64,000 bases of DNA from Lachnospiraceae bacterium OM04-12BH (lineage in GTDB: Bacteria > Bacillota > Clostridia > Lachnospirales > Lachnospiraceae): NCBI GenBank assembly GCA_003490145.1, contig QULQ01000001.1, positions 62,001 to 126,000 on the forward strand. Direction: 5' to 3'. Below, piece after piece: positions 1 to 7,218 of this stretch. Each line of letters starts with the position of its first letter. Within the stretch, counting starts at the first letter, position 1. The notes beneath the pieces were generated by a model that was given only the letters and a program-made list of their open reading frames with translations, did no database searches and was not told the origin of the DNA. The translations under genes were made by a program, and so were the position numbers.

Positions 1-1
1 T

Positions 2-106
2 GTTGCACATTATGTAAGAATGGGAGAAGCATACATTGACTTTAGGAGCTGGATGAGGGATAATAAGCAGGATGAAAAGAACCAAATCAAAGGAGATCAG
101 CCATGA
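2..106 (+). CDS. C-terminal end of an unidentified protein (5' end outside window)
   Basis: An open frame enters from the left edge and ends at TGA 104-106, giving about 34 residues beginning VAHYVRMGEAYIDFRSW and ending in a charged tail. The stop overlaps the ATG of the PilZ gene in an ATGA arrangement, which implies translational coupling and one operon. The stretch is too short to assign a family. The overlap and absence of stops are seen; that it is a real gene end is inference from the coupling. Confidence 0.55.
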   Translation, partial: VAHYVRMGEAYIDFRSWMRDNKQDEKNQIKGDQP

Positions 107-717
107 GATTATCCGAGCTAGCAGAAGGAACACCGATCAGACTGGAGGCATCCCGGGACGGCGAAAAGAAAACTGAAATCTGGGGAAAAATACGAAGGAA
201 TTCCGAGAAGAGATGCCAGATCGATATTTATTACTATGAGGGACTGAATATTGATTTGAATTCTCCGGATTATGATATAGAGGCAGTTGCATTTGACCAT
301 GGTGAAAAGAAGATCGAATGGATCAACAGAGCAGAAGCTGGTAATGAGAAAAAAGAGGACAGGCTTCAGGAAAAGAGGGAGTCGTTCCGTATCTACATAG
401 GGATCCCGGTAGACTGCCAGATTGAGGGAGAAGACAGCTTTGTGCTGCTCGTGGATGTCAGCGAAAAGGGCTTCCGTATCGTAAGAAGAGAAAGCACAGC
501 ACTGAAGGAAGGAACTTTTGCAGAGCTTCATGTTGAAGACGAAGAATTTGACTTTGTGATTCACGGGATTATCGTCTGGAGCAAACAGATTGATGATGGC
601 AAGATCATGTATGGCTGTAAGCTGCTGAAAGAAAAGAGCAGCGAGGAGCTGCTCCCTTACATCAAGGTAAAGCAGAAAAAGCTTCTGGAAGAACTGACAA
701 GAGAAATTGGACAATGA
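103..717 (+). CDS. PilZ domain protein, probable c-di-GMP receptor
   Basis: This 204-residue cytosolic protein has no signal peptide or membrane segment. Residues 92-96 (RESFR) match the RxxxR half of the PilZ signature and residues 118-123 (DVSEKG) match DxSxxG, the two elements that bind cyclic di-GMP in the PilZ family. The first 85 residues form a separate beta-rich domain, as in YcgR-like two-domain PilZ proteins. The start overlaps the previous stop (ATGA), with GGAG about 10 bases upstream. A strong terminator follows, so it belongs to the upstream operon rather than with the sortase. The c-di-GMP binding is inferred from the motif; the output (motility, surface or other) cannot be read from the sequence. 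Confidence 0.85.
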   Translation: MRLSELAEGTPIRLEASRDGEKKTEIWGKIRRNSEKRCQIDIYYYEGLNIDLNSPDYDIEAVAFDHGEKKIEWINRAEAGNEKKEDRLQEKRESFRIYIGIPVDCQIEGEDSFVLLVDVSEKGFRIVRRESTALKEGTFAELHVEDEEFDFVIHGIIVWSKQIDDGKIMYGCKLLKEKSSEELLPYIKVKQKKLLEELTREIGQ

Positions 718-750
718 AAAGAAGGAACTGTTTTGCGGCAGTTCCTTTTT
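718..750 (+). terminator. Rho-independent terminator after the PilZ gene
   Basis: GGAACTG (724-730) pairs with CAGTTCC (739-745) around an 8-base loop. An A-rich leader extends the stem against the T-run at 746-750. The A/T flanks on both sides would let it act in either direction. Confidence 0.85.
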
Positions 751-776
751 CCTATTTCGATATATAGCGAAAAGTC

Positions 777-804
777 TTGAATAAATTTCAACATATAGTA
801 AAAT
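777..804 (+). promoter_or_regulatory. Candidate sigma-A promoter for the sortase/LRR operon
   Basis: TTGAAT (777-782), a 16-base spacer and TAAAAT (799-804) lie in an AT-rich gap just before the sortase ribosome binding site. It is the best match between the PilZ terminator and the sortase gene. The -35 is only a partial match, so confidence is moderate. Confidence 0.45.
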
Positions 805-838
805 AAATTATATATGTCATAAAGGAGAAGTGGGCGCC

Positions 839-2020
839 ATGACGGCAGATATGCTGACAGTAGCCGGCAGACGTTTCAGAACCAGAGCTGATTATGAAGC
901 AGCGCTGCGGGATCTGAAAAAGATAGAGCAGATCAAAAAGAAACTGGATCAGGAGAATCCGAAGCAGGTATATGAATTATATGCAGAGCTGCAGAGTGGG
1001 AGCTTCCGGTTTGAAACAGTAGTTGGTACTGATTTTGATGATGAGATATATGAAAAAATAGAAGCTTTTAAAGCACAGGGAATCACCGCCAGTAATGCAG
1101 GCACTAAAAGAAAATACATAAAAGAGAAAAAAGCAGGAAGAAAAGAAAAATCCGCAGAAAAGAAAAAAAATCAGACTGTGCACTCAGCGCAGTTTGACAA
1201 AAATCTGGAGAAACAGATCCAGAAGGAGCTGAAGAAAAGAGAAAGAAGACGGAAGCTGATCGTAGTGCTGGCTTCCGGGATCGCAGTGGTCTGCTTTGGG
1301 TATTTTGGACTTTATTATTTTCAGAGTACAAGGACAGGTATGGATTATGAAAGTCTTGCAGAATTAAAAGGAAGCAGGACACTGAGCCAGCTAAATATGG
1401 GCAATGATGTTACAGTACACAGGACATCAGAGGATATGCCTGAGATACTCGACGAATATAAAACCTTATTTGAAAAGAATAAAAAGCTAATCGGATGGCT
1501 TAAAATTGACGATACAATAATAGATTATCCTGTCATGCAGACATCGGATAACAAGTATTACCTTGAGCATAATTTTAATCAGGAATATGACAAAAATGGC
1601 AGTCTTTTTCTGGACTGCTCCTGCAGTGTGTATCCAAGAAGCACGAACCTGATCATATACGGGCATCATATGAAGTCCGGACAGATGTTTGGACAGCTTC
1701 AGAAATATGCCAAGGAAACCTATTATGAAAAACATAAAGAAATTCAGTTTGACACCATCTATGAAAAGGGAACCTATGAGATAATGTATGTATTCCGTTC
1801 CCAGGTGTACAACGAAGATGATCTTGTTTTTAAATATTATCAGTTTATTAATGCAAATTCCGGAACAGAGTTTCAGTCATATATGGAGGAGATGAAGAAG
1901 CTTTCCTTATATGACACGGGAGTGACAGCAGGCTATGGAGACAGCCTGTTAACCCTGTCTACCTGTGATAATTCGCAGAAGGACGGAAGATTTGTGGTAG
2001 TGGCAAAAAAGATTTTATAA
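839..2020 (+). CDS. srtB: Class B sortase with long cytosolic N-terminal extension
   Basis: This transpeptidase would attach secreted proteins to the cell wall. Numbering from an in-frame GTG at 830, residues 1-140 are cytosolic and basic, with a lysine-rich linker around 93-118. Residues 143-164 form the single membrane anchor and the rest is the extracellular sortase domain. The catalytic triad is visible: His279 in YGHH, Cys379 in LSTC and Arg387 in DGRF. Typical class B sortases are near 250 residues, so the roughly 140-residue cytosolic part is unusual. I prefer ATG 839 because AGGAG at 823-827 is 11 bases away, against 2 bases for GTG 830. The two genes downstream encode its likely substrates. 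Confidence 0.9.
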   Translation: MTADMLTVAGRRFRTRADYEAALRDLKKIEQIKKKLDQENPKQVYELYAELQSGSFRFETVVGTDFDDEIYEKIEAFKAQGITASNAGTKRKYIKEKKAGRKEKSAEKKKNQTVHSAQFDKNLEKQIQKELKKRERRRKLIVVLASGIAVVCFGYFGLYYFQSTRTGMDYESLAELKGSRTLSQLNMGNDVTVHRTSEDMPEILDEYKTLFEKNKKLIGWLKIDDTIIDYPVMQTSDNKYYLEHNFNQEYDKNGSLFLDCSCSVYPRSTNLIIYGHHMKSGQMFGQLQKYAKETYYEKHKEIQFDTIYEKGTYEIMYVFRSQVYNEDDLVFKYYQFINANSGTEFQSYMEEMKKLSLYDTGVTAGYGDSLLTLSTCDNSQKDGRFVVVAKKIL

Positions 2021-2048
2021 GGTCTTTGATCGATAGAAGGATACAAAG

Positions 2049-5000
2049 ATGAATAGGGAGAAAAATCTGATGGCAAAAGCAAAGGAAACAAAGGTAAAAA
2101 ATCTCAGACTCAGAAGAAGGATAAGGAAAACAGTCGGTGCACTGTTTATGGCATCTGCAGTAGCAGTCGCAGCAATACCTGTGCAGGATATAGAGGCCGA
2201 GGATCTGAAGGCAAATGGAGTAACAGTAAGCCGTCCAAATGCCCAGTATAAAGTTGGCACAGATGCTCCGTTTACCCATTCAGACGAGCTGAAGCCCAAT
2301 GGAAAACCTGAATTTACAGCATATTCTGTCAGAAAACTGAGTGATGACAGCTATTCACTGAACTGGCAGTTTAAGTATTATACTGCTACCATAGATGGAA
2401 ATACGCGTGCAATAATCAGTAAGTACAATGATCTTTATCAGGAAGAAGAGGTACTCTTAGGAAATTCAGCAAATAAGGGTTACTATATGGTAGAGGAGTC
2501 CAAGCTGGATGCATTTTATACTACAGGGGCAGGACATAAAACGGTTACACTGACTTATGATGATATAAAAAAAGCAGAAATAGGCCAGCCGAGTGCGGAT
2601 GTGACATGGTTCCAAACCTATGCAAAAGACAATTATGATAAATATAAGGCAGCCTGTGATGCTTATGACGAGTACGTTGCAAAGAAAGCACAGTGGGATA
2701 TCGATAAGGCTAATTATATTAGTGATCCATCAAAGTACCCGGATCCTGGAGCAGCACCAACCGTAGTTGAAAAGCCTATCGATATTACATTTGATACATC
2801 AACGGATTTTACAAATGAGCAGAAATTAAGCTATTATTGTGAATTGGCGAGTTCGTTGAGCCAGAGTGATCCTGATTATTTGCCGGGATCTGGTTATAGG
2901 TTATATCCTGTTACAGATAACATCAATCCATCACAGAATCCAGATGGAACAGCAAAAAAGATCTATCTGGCATACGGGGGAACACCGACAAATGTGCAGG
3001 CTTCAAATGACGAAAATGGCTTTTTGGTTACGGAAAAATCTACAGAGATTATAGGAATTGCAGATGGGGCGTTTGCGGGTATCAAGAATGTTAATACACT
3101 GGATATTCCAAAGGAAATCAAATACGTAGGCGATGGAGCCTTTAAGGAATCTTTTATTAAAAAAATTGTATTTGCCAATGTAGCCAATGTTGGAAATCAT
3201 GCTTTTGAAGGATGCTCTGAGTTAAGGGAAGTGTCTCTTAGCAATACGAGTGAAATAGGTGTGGAGGCCTTCAAGAACAGTGGAATCGAACAGATAACCC
3301 TGCCATACTCGATCAGTAAAATCCATGATGGGGCATTTGCGGAGTGTCATAATTTAAGAACTGTAGATTTAAGCAATATTCAGGCAAGCTGCGTTATAGA
3401 TCAATATGCATTTTATAATGATTATGCTTTAGACGCTGTTGAAATGGAAAATACAGGGATAACAGCAATTGGGGAAGGTGCCTTTGCTATTTCCAATGTA
3501 CAATCCGGAAACTGGCAGAATGTTGCATTGCCGCAGAAGATAACAGGAGAGAGCGGCAAGAGTGAGCTGGGAGATTTTCTGTTTGCTGGCCGTAACGGAT
3601 TAAAAACAGTTAAGTTTCCGTCAAGCTTTGGTATAAATGGCATTGTTAACATACCGAGTGGTACATTCAGAAATTGTACCGGACTTGAGTGTGTGGACTT
3701 TACAGCTGGAGCAGGCAGTACAGTATGTGGAAATGTAGGATTTAACTATGACAGTTCCGGTGATAAGTTTACATATAAATATTTGTTCCTGGATGTACTG
3801 AACCCTAATTTTTATGTAATGGGTCCGGAAAAGAATATGAGTGGCAAGGAAGCATTTCCAAGGCAGTCAACGTGGCAGTCTTTTACCGGGGTTTCCAATT
3901 TTGTACCTTATGTATATATTGATTCAAATGGAGTAAAATGCTACGAGGTAAGTGATGGCGTTTACCTGCTGCAGGCAAATGAAAAAAATGAATTGACATC
4001 CTGCCGTCCAATTGATAAGGATGCCAAGGATCCGATAGACCTTGTCATTCCTGCTAAGGTTGGTTCCTATGAGATCAAGACAATTGCAAATGGAGCATTA
4101 TCGGATAGTAATCTGAGAGACAGGATAAGATCTATCGAGATTCAGGATAATTCCCTGACAAGATTGGATGATTCTGTTTTTGCAGGATTACCAAAACTGG
4201 AAAAGGTAGAAATTGGAAATTCTGTAAATAGCATTGGAAACAATACATTTTTCAATTGTCCTAATCTGGTTGATATCACTTTCCACACACCGTCTGTTGG
4301 ATATGATGGATTTACGATCGGTGATAATGCGTTTAAAACAGGAAGTGACGAATTAACAATACATGGAGATATTGTTCCCGGATATGCACCGTTTAAATTT
4401 GCTATGGGAAAAGATACAGGGAAGATTGATGATGCTGGTAAGAGAATCTGTTATAAGAGTCTTGGACCTGATTTCCTGACAGTGATGTATGATAATGCGA
4501 CAGAGGATGTCGTACTTTTGGATTACCCGAAGTTTAATGAACTTGACAGCCGCAATCAGGATCATCTCCGTGAGATGGAAGACTATTATTATGCAAAATA
4601 TGGTGGCATTCAGGGAACTTATACCACGGATCCCGTTACCAGCAATCCAAAATATGATGAAAATGGAGCATATGATTCCGACAGGAAGGAATTTACCAAG
4701 CTATGGATAGATAGTAATGGTGATGAAAGCGTTTATGAAAGCTCTTTCTATGGTCCCTGGATTGATGATGCTTATCTACAGCTTCTGAATCAAGGATGTT
4801 TTGTAGATAGTCTGCCAACAACCAGACCGAAAAAGTACTTTGAGAAAAATCCGTACAGTATTTTGAAAAATTATGACCGTGGCAGCACTGCAACGATGGA
4901 ATATCAGACAGTAACAGAAGAGGAAATGCAATGGATTAATTCCTGTTTGAATATTGTGGTTCCAGCAGGTGTAACATCTATTGATGCCACTTCATTCTTT

Positions 5001-7199
5001 AATGAGTCGAAAAACACAAGAAACGTAGCTACATATTTTGGAAGTGATGATGAGGGATATGAGAGCTATAAAATGTGCACACAAAGTAAAGATGATTCTG
5101 TGCCGGGTCTGTTTAGCGGATATTATCAGGATTACGATGATCCTGACAGCGAGGATGCTAAGAAGTACGAAACAGCCAAAAAAGGAAATGACCGTATTTT
5201 ATCGGTTGTTATGTCCGATGTAAAAAAACTGCCGGATTATGCCTTTGACAGCTGTGAGAGATTACAGAATGTTGTTTTGGGCAGTGCATGTACTGATATT
5301 GGCACAGCACCCTTCAGGGGATGTGATTCATTAACTGATATTACGGGAAATGATTATTTCGCAGCGGAGAACCGTATTGTATATTCTGTGAATGAAGATG
5401 GAACTTACACGATAGAAGAGTGTCTGCCCTCCAGAGGAAAGACGGGAAGCAGTCCTATCGTAGCATCATCGACGGATCCTATTATTTCTAATGTCAGTGA
5501 AATTAAGGATGGAGCCTTTGAAGACTGTGATGATGTCGTAAAGGTATATCTGGATGATGCCAAAAATCTGAAAATAATTCCTAAGAACTGCTTTAATGAC
5601 TGCGATATGCTGAATGAAGTCGGACTTCCGGATTCAGTAAACCGTATAGACACAAAAGCTTTTGGTGGAAACACAGGAATTGAAGTAACGATTCCCGGCA
5701 AAGAAGTACATATTGTAAGTGATGCCTTTGAGCATGTATCTACCAATACGATTAATACCTATAAGGGTACTTCGGCAGATGATTATGGTCAGTACTATAA
5801 TATTAATGTAGAGTACCTATCTGACCTGTATACAGTAAAATTCCTGGATTATGATGGAACCCTTCTGAAAGAAGTAAAGGATGTCGAAGCCGGAAAGAGT
5901 GCTGAACCGCCGGCTGATCCGACAAGAACAGGATATACATTTACCGGATGGATGCCTAAGGATGGTTATAATAACGTAACATCAAATGTAACACTGATCG
6001 CCCAGTATTCGGATAATTCCGGATCTTCCAACAGACATACGGTTACCTTTTACGCATATGATGGAAAGACGGTTATAAGTACACAGTATGTAGACCATGA
6101 AGGCGCAGCAACGGCGCCAATGCCGCCAGCAAGGAGTGGCTATAAGTTTGTAGCGTGGATACCGGATAACTTCTCCAAGGTAACACAGGATATGAGTATA
6201 GTAGCATCCTATGAGAAAGGTGATTCTGAAAACAGTGGAAGCGGCAGCGGAAGTGGTTCCAAGTCCTCCGCATCTCCGTCACCTACTGCAAGTCCAGGAG
6301 CAGGAGATGCTACGAAGAAATATACCGTAAGTGTATCCGGCGGAAGTGGCAGCGGAAGCTATGCAGCCGGGGCAGTAGTTGCGATCAACGCATACTTTAT
6401 GGGTGAGGGACAGACCTTTGATAAGTGGACAACATCTACTGCAGGAGTAGGCTTTGCCAATGCCAGTGCATCTTCTACAACATTTACGATGCCGGCAGCC
6501 AATGTTGCGATCACAGCAACCTATAAGGCAGGGAAAGGAACTGCAGCAACGGGTAGTGGCGGTTCTAGCAGCAATGGCGGAAGCAGCAACAGCAGCAATG
6601 GAACAGCTAATACAGGAAATAATTCAGGAACAGTAGTAGAGATCACGAAGCCCGGTGTATCCAATACAGGACTGGCAGGAGCAACTGTAACAGGGGCAAC
6701 GGATAACTTTGTTGTCAAGATCACTGAGGATCAGAGCGCTACGGATGCTGTAACAGCAGCCCTGCAGGCTGAATATGGTGATATTAGCAGAATCCAGTAT
6801 TTCCCGATGGATATCAGTCTTTATGATTCAACCGGAAGAACCAAGATAGCAGATACGACAGGAATTTCTGTCAATATTACCATGCCGATCCCGGATGAAC
6901 TGGTTCAGTACGCAGGCAATAACAAGGCCGGTGCAGTTGCTAACGGAAGCCTGGAGAATCTTGGCGTGAAGTTTACGACAGTAAATGGTGTTCCCTGCAT
7001 TAACTTTACAGCGACCCATTTCTCTCCGTATACGATTTATGTAAATACAGCTGACCTGACAGCTTCAGGTACGATTGATGCAACACCTAAGACAGGTGAC
7101 CCGATCCATCCCAAGTGGTTCCTGGCAATCGGTATGGCATGTATTTCACTGGTACTGTTCTTTAAGAAGGACAGGGTGTATATAAAAAAAGCAGGCTGA
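2049..7199 (+). CDS. Very large BspA-like leucine-rich-repeat surface protein, sortase-anchored
   Basis: A 1716-residue secreted protein. A basic leader with a hydrophobic core (residues about 28-46) ends near IEAED. Residues about 320-1250 carry scattered LRR_5/BspA-type repeats (patterns such as IPxGxFxNCxxL and GDGAFKES), interrupted by non-repeat inserts. Two InlB-type B-repeats follow (about 1258-1390, each ending near TGYTFTGW or SGYKFVAW), then Ser/Gly/Pro linkers, a third divergent B-repeat-like module and a pre-anchor domain ending FTATHFSPY. The C-terminus has TPKTGD (1679-1684), a hydrophobic stretch and a basic tail, a sorting signal. An alternative start at 2070 has a good GGGAG. 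Its job is probably adhesion or display; the ligand is unknown. Confidence 0.9.
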   Translation: MNREKNLMAKAKETKVKNLRLRRRIRKTVGALFMASAVAVAAIPVQDIEAEDLKANGVTVSRPNAQYKVGTDAPFTHSDELKPNGKPEFTAYSVRKLSDDSYSLNWQFKYYTATIDGNTRAIISKYNDLYQEEEVLLGNSANKGYYMVEESKLDAFYTTGAGHKTVTLTYDDIKKAEIGQPSADVTWFQTYAKDNYDKYKAACDAYDEYVAKKAQWDIDKANYISDPSKYPDPGAAPTVVEKPIDITFDTSTDFTNEQKLSYYCELASSLSQSDPDYLPGSGYRLYPVTDNINPSQNPDGTAKKIYLAYGGTPTNVQASNDENGFLVTEKSTEIIGIADGAFAGIKNVNTLDIPKEIKYVGDGAFKESFIKKIVFANVANVGNHAFEGCSELREVSLSNTSEIGVEAFKNSGIEQITLPYSISKIHDGAFAECHNLRTVDLSNIQASCVIDQYAFYNDYALDAVEMENTGITAIGEGAFAISNVQSGNWQNVALPQKITGESGKSELGDFLFAGRNGLKTVKFPSSFGINGIVNIPSGTFRNCTGLECVDFTAGAGSTVCGNVGFNYDSSGDKFTYKYLFLDVLNPNFYVMGPEKNMSGKEAFPRQSTWQSFTGVSNFVPYVYIDSNGVKCYEVSDGVYLLQANEKNELTSCRPIDKDAKDPIDLVIPAKVGSYEIKTIANGALSDSNLRDRIRSIEIQDNSLTRLDDSVFAGLPKLEKVEIGNSVNSIGNNTFFNCPNLVDITFHTPSVGYDGFTIGDNAFKTGSDELTIHGDIVPGYAPFKFAMGKDTGKIDDAGKRICYKSLGPDFLTVMYDNATEDVVLLDYPKFNELDSRNQDHLREMEDYYYAKYGGIQGTYTTDPVTSNPKYDENGAYDSDRKEFTKLWIDSNGDESVYESSFYGPWIDDAYLQLLNQGCFVDSLPTTRPKKYFEKNPYSILKNYDRGSTATMEYQTVTEEEMQWINSCLNIVVPAGVTSIDATSFFNESKNTRNVATYFGSDDEGYESYKMCTQSKDDSVPGLFSGYYQDYDDPDSEDAKKYETAKKGNDRILSVVMSDVKKLPDYAFDSCERLQNVVLGSACTDIGTAPFRGCDSLTDITGNDYFAAENRIVYSVNEDGTYTIEECLPSRGKTGSSPIVASSTDPIISNVSEIKDGAFEDCDDVVKVYLDDAKNLKIIPKNCFNDCDMLNEVGLPDSVNRIDTKAFGGNTGIEVTIPGKEVHIVSDAFEHVSTNTINTYKGTSADDYGQYYNINVEYLSDLYTVKFLDYDGTLLKEVKDVEAGKSAEPPADPTRTGYTFTGWMPKDGYNNVTSNVTLIAQYSDNSGSSNRHTVTFYAYDGKTVISTQYVDHEGAATAPMPPARSGYKFVAWIPDNFSKVTQDMSIVASYEKGDSENSGSGSGSGSKSSASPSPTASPGAGDATKKYTVSVSGGSGSGSYAAGAVVAINAYFMGEGQTFDKWTTSTAGVGFANASASSTTFTMPAANVAITATYKAGKGTAATGSGGSSSNGGSSNSSNGTANTGNNSGTVVEITKPGVSNTGLAGATVTGATDNFVVKITEDQSATDAVTAALQAEYGDISRIQYFPMDISLYDSTGRTKIADTTGISVNITMPIPDELVQYAGNNKAGAVANGSLENLGVKFTTVNGVPCINFTATHFSPYTIYVNTADLTASGTIDATPKTGDPIHPKWFLAIGMACISLVLFFKKDRVYIKKAG

Positions 7200-7218
7200 T
7201 TGGAAGAGTGGAGAAATT

